NCBI RefSeq assembly: GCF_013376095.1
Contig: NZ_JAAMFN010000008.1
Span: 56,959 to 120,958, forward strand
DNA from: Arthrobacter sp. SDTb3-6
Lineage (GTDB): Bacteria > Actinomycetota > Actinomycetes > Actinomycetales > Micrococcaceae
Direction of reading: 5' to 3'
DNA length: 64,000 nt
Each line of letters starts with the position of its first letter. Positions within the stretch are counted from its first letter, which is position 1. Positions 1 through 8,049 of the stretch are shown here, one piece after another. The notes beneath the pieces are model-generated. The model ran no database searches. It was not told the DNA's origin and was given only the letters and a program-made list of their open reading frames with translations. Position numbers and translations under genes: made by a program.

Positions 1-507
1 CACGCCGGCCCGTTCGGCTGCCGCCCGATGGTCGGCCATCAGTCCCTTGCCGCCTCCAACGTTTCCGACATGCAGCCCGCCCCAGAAGAGGTAGGAACCG
101 TCAGGCTGGGTGTACGCCTGGCGTTCATACATGAGCCGGTACTTCAGGCCATGCCCGTGAAGCCAACGCAGCGCAGCCTGGCTCTCTTCCACCAGGACCT
201 GTGACAGTTCAGCGTCGTTTCGGCCTTCTGAGACCTTTTCCAGGTCTGAGAGGTAATCGCCGGGCGCGTACGGAGGAACGACGGTGACCGCGTGCCGCTC
301 ATCGGGTTCGATAACATCCAGGAGGTCATCCAGGCCATCGTGGGGAATCCGGGTGGCCCCCGCAGTGTAATAGCTGTTGCCCCCCGAAAGGTCTTCCTCG
401 GCCTTCTCCAGCAGCACCACCGACCTGCCCCGCTCCGCGGCGGCCAGGGCGGCCGCGAAACCGGCATTCCCTCCTCCAACAACAACAACTTGCGCAACGT
501 CCTGCAT
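1..507 (-). CDS. tcuA: FAD-dependent tricarballylate dehydrogenase-like protein (N-terminal part, cut by window edge)
   Basis: The first 169 residues of a flavoprotein that runs off the left edge. It opens with a dinucleotide-binding motif (VVVGGGNAGFAAALAA), an acidic LLEKAEE strand end and then SGGNSYYTAG and GGGKGL, as in the TcuA/fumarate-reductase flavoprotein family. TcuA oxidises tricarballylate to cis-aconitate in the cytoplasm. The ATG at 507 is chosen because GGAG lies six bases upstream; an in-frame ATG at 519 has no ribosome site. The upstream region holds a TGTATACA operator that recurs before the PrpF-type gene at 2422, which suggests co-regulation by the GntR protein at 1418. 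The substrate could be another tricarboxylate or an aconitate isomer. The family is clear, the exact reaction inferred. Confidence 0.75.
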   Translation of the reverse strand, partial: MQDVAQVVVVGGGNAGFAAALAAAERGRSVVLLEKAEEDLSGGNSYYTAGATRIPHDGLDDLLDVIEPDERHAVTVVPPYAPGDYLSDLEKVSEGRNDAELSQVLVEESQAALRWLHGHGLKYRLMYERQAYTQPDGSYLFWGGLHVGNVGGGKGLMADHRAAAERAGV

Positions 508-538
508 TTTTGGCTCCATTCGTCATGGCGGATTCTGC

Positions 539-556
539 TATATACAACTGTATACA
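539..556 (-). promoter_or_regulatory. Putative GntR operator and -10 region of the tcuA-like gene
   Basis: A perfect 8-bp palindrome TGTATACA (549-556) sits next to TATATA (539-544), a candidate -10 element for the leftward gene at 507. The same octamer occurs at 2167 and, with one mismatch, at 2300. The rest of 508-741 shows no gene. Confidence 0.55.
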
Positions 557-741
557 ATGGTCGACAGACTTGTCCATAGTGCTGCGACGGGTTTCACTCG
601 CGCCGGGCCGGCGCCCCATTCAGGGACCGCCGGCCGTAACCGCCCTTCCCAGGCCAGCGCGGTCGGATGCCGGGAGCTCCTGTTGGAGGCTCCGGCCTTT
701 ACGGCCCGGGAACCCGGCAAATCCGGCGCGGCAGCGGAAGG

Positions 742-1164
742 CTAATCGGTCTTGACGATGTAGACATCGCAGGGAGAGTTGTGCGCAACGTTGTTGGCAA
801 CGCTACCCAGGACGCGGGCCAGCCCCTGCATCCGACGGTTGCCGACCACAATCATGGCCGCGCCGAGGCGTTCAGCTTCGTTGAGCAGGACCTCGTGCGG
901 CTTACCCAGTGCAGCCGTGTATGTGGCCCGCACCCCCTTGGCACTTAACTGCCCGGCCACCCGCTGCGCCACTTTCTTCGCTTCGGCAGCATTGGAGATG
1001 GTCCATTCCTCCCCGGCAATTTCAACGATCTCGCTTTTGTCGTTCCCGTAGGCTGTCACAACGTTCAGCGTTGCCCCTGTACCCGCGGCCAAGTCCGCGG
1101 CAGTGCGCGCGGCCTTTAACGCCGTCTCACTTCCGTCCACTCCGACGATGATAATCCCGGACAT
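742..1164 (-). CDS. Universal stress protein (UspA family), 140 aa
   Basis: Single-domain Usp protein. It begins IIIVGVDGSETALKAART, the family's first strand and acidic nucleotide contact, and ends with the ATP-binding stretch VVGNRRMQGLARVLGS followed by ANNVAHNSPCDVYIV, the G-2X-G-9X-G(S/T)-type signature of ATP-binding Usp proteins. The ATG at 1164 is preceded by AAAGGAG at good spacing; longer in-frame starts lack a ribosome site. Length is normal for one Usp domain. It lies between the tcuA-like gene and a GntR regulator but has no obvious tie to carboxylate catabolism. The precise stress role is unknown. Confidence 0.9.
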   Translation of the reverse strand: MSGIIIVGVDGSETALKAARTAADLAAGTGATLNVVTAYGNDKSEIVEIAGEEWTISNAAEAKKVAQRVAGQLSAKGVRATYTAALGKPHEVLLNEAERLGAAMIVVGNRRMQGLARVLGSVANNVAHNSPCDVYIVKTD

Positions 1165-1270
1165 GTGCACTCTCCTTTTGGTGTTTGATCCTGCAATGGT
1201 GCCCTGGCTGCTGCCGGCAGCCCCATGCCACGGCATGGTGGCTCTACGGCATTGTCTTCAGGGATGGTTG

Positions 1271-1389
1271 GCTGGCTGCAGCCCAGCCAGCGGGGCGGTC
1301 ACGTGGCGTAGTCGGTGGTCCCAGTGACCACCATTCAAACCGCCCCGCCGCTGGCGTCGTTCACACCCCTGCCGTCGGCAGGGGTGTGA
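1271..1389. repeat. Three consecutive hairpins in an intergenic region
   Basis: Three inverted repeats in tandem: 1271-1278/1284-1291 (8 bp); 1314-1320/1326-1332 (7 bp), enclosed by outer arms 1292-1299/1339-1346 (8 bp); and 1361-1373/1377-1389 (13 bp perfect, 3-base loop). The last lies 3' of the leftward GntR gene and may terminate it, though no T tract follows on either strand. Confidence 0.6.
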
Positions 1390-1417
1390 AATGCTCTTCG
1401 CGCGTCTTGGCGAAGCC

Positions 1418-2077
1418 TTAGGACGGAGCTATCTCCTGGGCATCGATGTACATCTCGATGCGAATGTTTTTCGCCTCTTCCATGTGGACACTGGCGATCT
1501 TTCCTGCACTCTCTGCGTCGCGGTCCCGGATCGCGGAAACAAGTTCCTCATGTTCCTTCAGGACCTGGCTCCACCGCTCCGGCGTCGAGAGGGTGGTTCC
1601 CGGGTAGCGGATGAAGTGCACCAGAATCCGGTCCAGGAGGTCCACAAGTGCCGCACTGTGGCTGGCGGCCCATACCCGCTCATGGAATGTCCGGTTGGCG
1701 GCGGCCATCTGCGCCGCACTCGCTTCCTCAAACTTGATATCCAGCATGCTCTGGTGGGCACGTTCAATAAGCATCAGATCCATGTCGGTATGGCGCAATG
1801 CCGCCGTTTTCGCAGCCGCCTCCTCCAGGAAGGATCGCACTTCATACAGATCCAACATTTCTTCGGGCCTGTACTCGCGAACCTGCATACGGGAACCGTA
1901 GCGTTCCACCAGCCCCTCCGTCTCCAGTCGGCGCAGGGCCTCCCGGATCGGGGTGCGGGACACATTGTATTTTTTAGCCAAGGCATTCTCCACCAGCTGC
2001 GCGCGGGGCGGAAACTCCTGGGCAATGATCGCATTACGGATCATCAGATACGGGCTCATCAACGCCGGTGACGACAC
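1418..2077 (-). CDS. GntR-family transcriptional regulator, FCD type (219 aa)
   Basis: N-terminal winged helix with recognition segment YNVSRTPIREALRRLETEGLV, followed by a helical FCD ligand domain in which Asp/His metal-ligand residues are plausible (FHERVWAASHS). FCD regulators usually repress neighbouring catabolic genes and release DNA on binding a carboxylate. The GTG at 2077 is preferred because GGAGGA precedes it by four bases; a TTG twelve bases further up has none. It is divergent from the PrpF-like gene and ABC importer. Three TGTATACA-like sites flank it (549, 2167, 2300), so it likely controls the tcuA-like gene, prpF-like gene and transporter, and itself. Confidence 0.88.
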   Translation of the reverse strand: MSSPALMSPYLMIRNAIIAQEFPPRAQLVENALAKKYNVSRTPIREALRRLETEGLVERYGSRMQVREYRPEEMLDLYEVRSFLEEAAAKTAALRHTDMDLMLIERAHQSMLDIKFEEASAAQMAAANRTFHERVWAASHSAALVDLLDRILVHFIRYPGTTLSTPERWSQVLKEHEELVSAIRDRDAESAGKIASVHMEEAKNIRIEMYIDAQEIAPS

Positions 2078-2166
2078 GGAGTCCTCCAAATAAGGGTCTA
2101 CGACAGGCAGCGGACAACGATGGCGGCGACAGCCGCCGCCATACCTTCTGCCTACATTCTACCACC

Positions 2167-2309
2167 TGTATACATTTTGGGGTTACTGTCTGCAATCGGC
2201 AATCCGGCCGGAACAGCGCGGGAGGAACCGTCCCGTCCGATGTCCGGCTCCCCCAAATCCGCCACTTTGGATAGTGATTGTTGTCACGGCGGTGATTTCG
2301 GTATACATT
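2167..2309 (+). promoter_or_regulatory. Divergent promoter region with two TGTATACA-type operators
   Basis: A perfect TGTATACA lies at 2167-2174 and a GTATACA at 2301-2307. A candidate promoter for the rightward operon has -35 TTGTCA (2281-2286), 17-bp spacer and -10 TACATT (2304-2309). The second operator overlaps the -10, which fits repression. Confidence 0.6.
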
Positions 2310-2421
2310 TTATCCAGATCACATACAACAACTCCCAGTCTGCACTTCTTTGAGGTACTTGATCGACTAGAAAGACTGGGCGGTACGCCAACCGATTGAA
2401 TGGCATATAGGAGAATCAACG

Positions 2422-3537
2422 GTGCTTCACGCAGGACTCGACCCCGACCCGGATGTCTATCAGATGCCGCACTCCATATCGGCTGTCCCGGCCACGCTGG
2501 TCCGCGGAGGTACCAGCAAGTGCTGGATCTTCCGTGAAAGCGACCTCCCCCAGGACACCGGGGAAGTGGAACGGCTGCTCATCCGCATGTTCGGTTCGCC
2601 GGATGTCAGGCAGATTGACGGCGTGGGAGGTGCATCGTCCACCACGAGCAAGGCGATCGTAGTCGACGACCGTGGCATGAACGTCGGGGCGGTTAAATAC
2701 CGGTTCGCCCAAGTTGCCATTGACCGGCCGGCGGTCGAATGGGACAGCAACTGCGGGAACTGCGCCACGGGGTTGGGCCTGTACGCCTTGCACGCCGGAC
2801 TTGTTGAGCCCGGCGAAGGCACAACACGGATTCCCATTACGAACACCATTACCGGGCTCAACCTCACGTGTGAGGTTCCTACGCCTGGTGGGCTCGTGCC
2901 CGCCTATGGTGACCGCCGGCTGGACGGCCAATATTATCCCGGCGTCCCGGTGGACATCATTTTCGAACAGGGCAGCTGGTCGACCTTCGGTGTTGAATTC
3001 CCGACCGGGAACCCGGTTGATGAGATCACCGTGGGCGGCGCCACCTACCGCGTGACGCTGATAGATGCGGGGGCCCCCGCCGCACTTTTCGATGCCGCTG
3101 ACTTCGGTGTTTCCGGACAGGAAGGCGCCGGCCAGCTACAGGGCCTGGTTGAACTCGCGCCTGAGCTTCGAGCGGCGGCGGCGAAACTGATGAGTATCCC
3201 CAATGACCTCACCTCGATCCCCAAGGTCGGTATCGTCGGCTCACCGCCACCTGGTGAAGAAGGCGTGTCGGCCAGGATGATCTCCATGGGCGCCTTGCAC
3301 CCGGCCATCGGCCTGACCAGTGCCGTGGCAGTGGCCGTGGCCGCCGGCAGGGAAGGCACTGTCGTCAACCGTTACACCGTAAAATCTGCGGAGACGGCGG
3401 CCGGAACGCCAATGACGATCCATATGCTTAAGGGCGCCACCGGATTCTCGCTCGACGCCTCCATGCCGACGCAGATCACTTTTCAAAGGTCAGCCCGTGT
3501 TATCAGCGAAGGGACCGTCCTTGTCCCGGGGGACTGA
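2422..3537 (+). CDS. PrpF-family isomerase (aconitate/methylaconitate/oxalomesaconate type)
   Basis: 371 aa, with the family hallmarks: N-terminal ATLVRGGTSKCWIF, then DGVGGASSTTSKAIV, and the NCGNCATGLG cysteine segment that supplies a catalytic residue in the diaminopimelate-epimerase-like fold. Members move double bonds in unsaturated tri- and dicarboxylates (2-methylaconitate, 4-oxalomesaconate, cis/trans-aconitate). The GTG at 2422 is chosen because AGGAG lies eight bases upstream; an ATG at 2464 would drop a conserved beginning. It is the first gene of the operon with the ABC importer 33 bp downstream. With a TcuA-like enzyme nearby, an aconitate or tricarballylate role is likely. The exact substrate is not visible. 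Confidence 0.85.
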   Translation: MLHAGLDPDPDVYQMPHSISAVPATLVRGGTSKCWIFRESDLPQDTGEVERLLIRMFGSPDVRQIDGVGGASSTTSKAIVVDDRGMNVGAVKYRFAQVAIDRPAVEWDSNCGNCATGLGLYALHAGLVEPGEGTTRIPITNTITGLNLTCEVPTPGGLVPAYGDRRLDGQYYPGVPVDIIFEQGSWSTFGVEFPTGNPVDEITVGGATYRVTLIDAGAPAALFDAADFGVSGQEGAGQLQGLVELAPELRAAAAKLMSIPNDLTSIPKVGIVGSPPPGEEGVSARMISMGALHPAIGLTSAVAVAVAAGREGTVVNRYTVKSAETAAGTPMTIHMLKGATGFSLDASMPTQITFQRSARVISEGTVLVPGD

Positions 3538-3570
3538 ATGGACCGGTCGTCTCAATCCTAAGGAACTGTT

Positions 3571-4668
3571 ATGAAAATAAGCATCCAGAATCTTCAACTA
3601 AAGTATGGCGATTTCACTGCCATAGAAAATCTCAACCTCGACGTCGGGGATGGTGAAGCACTGGTGCTGCTCGGCCAGTCCGGCTGCGGCAAGACGAGCA
3701 CCATGCGCTGCCTGGCAGGGCTGGAAGAGCCGAGCGCGGGACGAATCATTATCGACGACGTGGTGGTATTCGACTCCGAAAAGGGCATCAACCTGCCGCC
3801 CAACAAGCGCAATGTGGGAATGGTGTTCCAGTCCTATGCGGTGTGGCCCCACATGACCGTCTTCCAAAACGTTGCATATTCGCTCCGGATGCAAAAGATC
3901 TCGAAAAAGGAGATTCAGGACCGGGTCATGGAAGTGCTGACGATGGTCGGGCTGGAGAAATTTGCACCCCGCGGTGCAAGCCTGCTCAGCGGCGGGCAGA
4001 TGCAGCGCGTTGCCCTGGCCCGCAGCCTGGTCATGCGCCCCAGTGTCTTGATGCTCGATGAGCCGTTGTCCAACCTTGATGCCCGCCTCCGCGACCGTCT
4101 CCGGGTGGAACTGCGCGAAATCCAGCTCCGGCTCGGCCTCACCTGTGTCTACGTCACCCATGACCAGCACGAGGCCTTCGCTCTCGCGGACCGCATTGCC
4201 CTCCTCCAGAGCGGGCGAATCGTGCAGATCGGCGCGCCCCGGGAGATGTATGAAACCCCGGCCAGCGCATCCATCGCCCACTTTCTCGGGGTATCGAACG
4301 TGATGGACTGCGACAAGGTGGAGGTGGAAGACAGCTTGGCTGCAGCGAACATCGCAGGGCACAACGTCAAGGTCCGGTCCTCCCAGTCTGTGCCGTCCAA
4401 CGTGGCTGACATGAGGCTGTGCATCCGCGCCGAAGATCTCCAAGTCACGGCCCGCCCCCAGGAATCATTGAATTCATGGAAGGGAACGGTTCGCGTTGCC
4501 GGCTTCCAGGGAAACGACATCCGCTATGCCGTGGAACTGGAGGGCGGCCTGGAACTGGATGCCCTCGGCACCATCAAGCGCGGCGAACAGCACGACGTCG
4601 GAGACACAGTCTGGGTGACTGTCGATCCCAACGAGGTTCAGCTCCTCCCGGCTGAGGTGTACGCATGA
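3571..4668 (+). CDS. ABC transporter ATP-binding protein, FbpC/PotA type (365 aa)
   Basis: Energises import by the adjacent permease and binding protein. Walker A GQSGCGKT is at residues 35-42; then the signature LLSGGQMQRVALARS, Walker B VLMLDEPLSNLDA and the H-loop VYVTHDQHEA. Residues beyond about 240 form a TOBE-like regulatory domain. Length matches the Fe3+/polyamine/2-aminoethylphosphonate importer class. Start has AAGGAA upstream. The stop overlaps the permease ATG by four bases (ATGA), indicating translational coupling. Similarity to iron transporters does not fix the cargo; context argues for a carboxylate or its chelate. Confidence 0.92.
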   Translation: MKISIQNLQLKYGDFTAIENLNLDVGDGEALVLLGQSGCGKTSTMRCLAGLEEPSAGRIIIDDVVVFDSEKGINLPPNKRNVGMVFQSYAVWPHMTVFQNVAYSLRMQKISKKEIQDRVMEVLTMVGLEKFAPRGASLLSGGQMQRVALARSLVMRPSVLMLDEPLSNLDARLRDRLRVELREIQLRLGLTCVYVTHDQHEAFALADRIALLQSGRIVQIGAPREMYETPASASIAHFLGVSNVMDCDKVEVEDSLAAANIAGHNVKVRSSQSVPSNVADMRLCIRAEDLQVTARPQESLNSWKGTVRVAGFQGNDIRYAVELEGGLELDALGTIKRGEQHDVGDTVWVTVDPNEVQLLPAEVYA

Positions 4669-6485
4669 GCCTCAAAGCCCCCTCCCCCGTAGACACCAGC
4701 TTCACCAGGGACCTGCCTGTTCCGGTGAGGAAGCCGTTCCCTCGCCGGATCCGTACGCTGGCAAGCTTCAGGAAGAGTTGGCCCACAACGCTGATCATCG
4801 TCATCCTGGCGATACTGGTGGTGCTCCCGTTGGCCCTTGTCCTGCTGGCCGCCTTCTCCAGCTCGGTGCCCCGGCCCGGGAATATCTCCCTGGGCAACCT
4901 CACCTTGGACAACCTGGCTTTCCTTGGCAGTCCCGAGGCCCTCGGTGCACTTGGCAACTCGCTCATCGTGGGCGCCGGCTCGGCGGTTATCGCCCTGGTC
5001 ATCGGGGCGTTCCTTGCCTTCATCTGCGCCCGCTCCGATGCCCCCATGCGCCGGTTCATCTTCTTTATCGGCATGGCTCCAATGTTCATCCCGGCACTCG
5101 TCGGCGCGCTGGCCTGGTCCCTCCTGTCGTCCCCAAGCGCCGGATATATAAACATCCTGCTCAGGGATTTGGGCCTGGATTTCGTCATCAATATCTACAG
5201 CCTGCCGGGACTCATTTTTGTGCTGGGAATCTTTTACGCGCCCTACGCCTTCCTGCTCATGCACAGTTCGCTATCCATGATGAACGCCGACCTTGAAGAA
5301 GCAGCAACCGTCCACGGCGCACCGATGCGGACCATGCTCCGCACCGTCACGCTGCCGCTGGCGCTCCCGGCGCTGCTGGGATCCGCAGTCCTGGTGTTCG
5401 CCCTGACCATGGAAAACTTCCCCGTGGCACAGGTCATTGGAAACCCCGGCGGCGTCGACACGCTTCCGACGTATATTTACCGGCTGATGAGCGCCACCCC
5501 CGCCAAGAGCAACCAGGCCGCCAGCATCGCCGTCGTCCTCACCGTCGCCCTGCTGGTGATCACCGTGGTACAGCAACGAATCATCAACAAGCGCAAATTC
5601 ACGACCGTGACGGGCAAGGGAAACCGGCCCCGGCAGGTACCTTTGCGGAGCCTGCGCTGGCCCTTTACGATTCTCGCGCTGGCCTACTTCGCCGTCTCCG
5701 TGGTCTTGCCGATGCTGGCACTGCTGGCAGCGTCAATGCAGTCAAGTCCCTTCGTCGCATCGATCTCACAGCTCTTCGATTCAGGAGCCCTGACCTTTTC
5801 GAAGCTTGGGGAAGTCTTTACGTCCCACGATTTCCAGCTTGCGCTGCGCAACAGCGTCCTCGTGGCCCTCATCGCAGCTGCAGCCGGCACAACGTTGAGC
5901 TTCGTTGCTTCCTACATCCGGTACCGCACCAAGGCCAAGGGCGGGGCGGCCATTGAAATGATTGCGATGACCCCGCTTGCGGTCCCAGCCATCGTGATGG
6001 GCATCGGCCTGCTGTGGACGTGGCTGCTGCTGCCCCTTCCCGTCTATGGCACCCTGGCCATTTTGGCCATCGCCTGCGTGGCGGTCTTCCTGCCGCAGGG
6101 CTACCGCGGCATCTCGGCATCGATGCTTCAGATGGACCAGGATCTGGAGGACAGCGCCGTGATGTTGGGGGCGCGTCGTGCACGGGCCATTGTCTCGGTC
6201 ACCCTGCCCCTAATGAGGGTCGGCATCACGTCGTCATTCCTGCTTTTCCTCATGCTCTCGATGCGCGAATTGAGTGCCTCCATCTTTTTGTTCACGTCCA
6301 ATACGCGCATCCTGTCAATCCTTGTCTTCGATGACTTTGACAACGGGCAGAGCCAGGCTGCTGCGGCAGTCAGCGTGCTCTACTGCATCGTTATCGCCGT
6401 ACTAGCCATCGCCGCCCAGCTCGTTGGCGCGGAACGCAAATCCAAAAAACGCTCACTCAAATCCGAAGTCCACACCAAGAATTGA
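4665..6485 (+). CDS. ABC transporter permease, fused two-domain FbpB type (606 aa)
   Basis: Integral membrane protein with about twelve hydrophobic segments. Two copies of the binding-protein-dependent permease domain are fused head to tail. Each has an EAA loop that docks the ATPase: EEAATVHGAPMRTMLRTV in the first half and EDSAVMLGARRARAIVSV in the second. A single chain therefore supplies both halves of the channel, as in FbpB/AfuB-like importers. The N-terminal ~35 residues are cytoplasmic and basic. It overlaps the ATPase gene by four bases and is followed after 13 bp by the binding protein. Confidence 0.92.
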   Translation: MSLKAPSPVDTSFTRDLPVPVRKPFPRRIRTLASFRKSWPTTLIIVILAILVVLPLALVLLAAFSSSVPRPGNISLGNLTLDNLAFLGSPEALGALGNSLIVGAGSAVIALVIGAFLAFICARSDAPMRRFIFFIGMAPMFIPALVGALAWSLLSSPSAGYINILLRDLGLDFVINIYSLPGLIFVLGIFYAPYAFLLMHSSLSMMNADLEEAATVHGAPMRTMLRTVTLPLALPALLGSAVLVFALTMENFPVAQVIGNPGGVDTLPTYIYRLMSATPAKSNQAASIAVVLTVALLVITVVQQRIINKRKFTTVTGKGNRPRQVPLRSLRWPFTILALAYFAVSVVLPMLALLAASMQSSPFVASISQLFDSGALTFSKLGEVFTSHDFQLALRNSVLVALIAAAAGTTLSFVASYIRYRTKAKGGAAIEMIAMTPLAVPAIVMGIGLLWTWLLLPLPVYGTLAILAIACVAVFLPQGYRGISASMLQMDQDLEDSAVMLGARRARAIVSVTLPLMRVGITSSFLLFLMLSMRELSASIFLFTSNTRILSILVFDDFDNGQSQAAAAVSVLYCIVIAVLAIAAQLVGAERKSKKRSLKSEVHTKN

Positions 6486-6498
6486 AGGGATCAAAACC

Positions 6499-7614
6499 AT
6501 GAAGCTATCCTCCAAAATCCCCGTAATCGGAACCGGTCTACTACTGGTCATGGGCATGGCCGCCTGCGGCAGTGCCGACGCCAGTTCCAGCGTCGTGACA
6601 GGCGCCGCATCCGTCAACACGACCAATGGGCTGGTCATTAACGGTGAAACCATCGCGGACAAGACCACCTACGACAAGGCCAAGACCGAGACGCTTTCCC
6701 TCTACTCCGGTTATACGGAGTCGTCGGAGGCTGCCCTGGTTGCCGCGTTCACCAAGGACACCGGCATCAAGGTCAATGTCGTGCGCCTCACCCCGAACAA
6801 ACTCAGTGAGCGCGTGCTGTCCGAAAAGGGGGCCGGCAAACTCGGCGCCGACGTCATTCGCACCTCCGATTACCGGATCGCGAAGTCCATGGAAGACGCC
6901 GGGGTATGGCAGAACTACGACGTCCCTGGGGCGTCAAAGTTCAAGGACGTCTCCATTGACGGTGGAAAGTTCACCCGGATGTTCGACTCCGTCTACACGC
7001 TTGGTTACAACACCCAGCTTGTTAAGGAAGCGGATGCCCCCACGTCCTGGGCTGATGCCGTCAGCGGCAAATGGCAGGGAAAGATTGGCATCGTCCAAGG
7101 CGGCTCCGGCGGCAGCACGGCTGCCCTGAACAGGTTCATGGATTCGAAACTCGGACCGGACTATTTCAAGTCCTATGCCGCACAGAAGCCGACCATCTAC
7201 GACTCGTTGGGCGCAGAGGCAACAGCTCTGGCCCGCGGTGAAGTCGCCGTCGGAACCGTCACCATCAGCGGAACGAACCTCTCTGCGGTGCAAGACAAGG
7301 CGCCCGTCAAATTTATCGTTCCGAAGGAGGGCCTGGTCGCCTATGACTATTTCCTGGGCATGACCAGTTCAGCGAAAAACACTGACGCAGCCAAGGTGTT
7401 CATGAACTACAACCTCTCCAAGCAGGGACAGAAAATCTTTGGGCAGCTTGGCGAATACCCCGTCCGCACCGATGTGGCGCCTCCCACCATCATGGGTGTT
7501 CAGCTCCCTGCCATTGACTCGGGCAAGGTCTACCGGATGACCAACGCGGATGCCATCAACTTTGGCAAAAGCGATCTTGCCAAGTGGAACCAGGTCTTCG
7601 GGTACACCAAATAA
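6499..7614 (+). CDS. Extracellular solute-binding lipoprotein, FbpA-like (371 aa)
   Basis: Captures the substrate outside the membrane for the importer encoded just upstream. The ATG at 6499 has AAGGGA eight bases before it. The protein starts with a lipoprotein signal: basic start, hydrophobic core and MAAC lipobox with Cys23 as the lipid anchor. The mature part begins like iron(III)-type binding proteins (LSLYSGYTESSEAALVAAFT, then LGADVIRTSDYR). The tyrosine pair typical of Fe3+-binding members is not evident, so an organic ligand is possible. The gene ends the operon; a strong hairpin follows at 7635. Confidence 0.88.
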   Translation: MKLSSKIPVIGTGLLLVMGMAACGSADASSSVVTGAASVNTTNGLVINGETIADKTTYDKAKTETLSLYSGYTESSEAALVAAFTKDTGIKVNVVRLTPNKLSERVLSEKGAGKLGADVIRTSDYRIAKSMEDAGVWQNYDVPGASKFKDVSIDGGKFTRMFDSVYTLGYNTQLVKEADAPTSWADAVSGKWQGKIGIVQGGSGGSTAALNRFMDSKLGPDYFKSYAAQKPTIYDSLGAEATALARGEVAVGTVTISGTNLSAVQDKAPVKFIVPKEGLVAYDYFLGMTSSAKNTDAAKVFMNYNLSKQGQKIFGQLGEYPVRTDVAPPTIMGVQLPAIDSGKVYRMTNADAINFGKSDLAKWNQVFGYTK

Positions 7615-7634
7615 TTAGACCCCTATCAGCGTTA

Positions 7635-7678
7635 CCGTTGGCCTTCGGCAACCTCCCCGCGAGGCCGAAGGCCAACGG
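7635..7678 (+). terminator. Hairpin after the ABC importer operon
   Basis: A perfect 15-bp inverted repeat (7635-7649 and 7664-7678, 14-base loop) lies 20 bp after the binding-protein stop. Only a short T run (GTTTAA) follows. It most likely terminates the rightward operon. Confidence 0.75.
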
Positions 7679-8049
7679 ACGTTTAATGGGCCCCATCAGA
7701 ACCCGGAAGCGGCCGACCGGGGCTGCCTACATGGCCACTTCCCTGACGCCGGCACAAGGGGTTCCGGAGTTCACAAGGTCCCTGCTTCGCGTCCGTCGGG
7801 GCCTGGGGAACGGCCTGCATTGGCGTTGGGGGCCTGTCCTCGCGGGAGGAATGTCCCCAGCTACGACTGCGCCACGCGTGAGGGCCTCCTCGGCAACATG
7901 GCCAAGGCTACGCGCGGCGCACGCGGCGCCCTCAATACAGCCGGTCCCGCTACCCGCTGAACAACTTTGTAGACGGCATGGTGCGTTCCACAGCGAGCGC
8001 GGACGACGTCCTTTCAGGCCTACAGACAGGACGGCCGCCCGTCCATTGG
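7679..8049. other. Intergenic stretch without a convincing gene
   Basis: About 370 bases between convergent transcription units. Open frames exist but none has a ribosome site, recognisable domain or typical codon usage. It may be decayed coding sequence. Confidence 0.5.
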
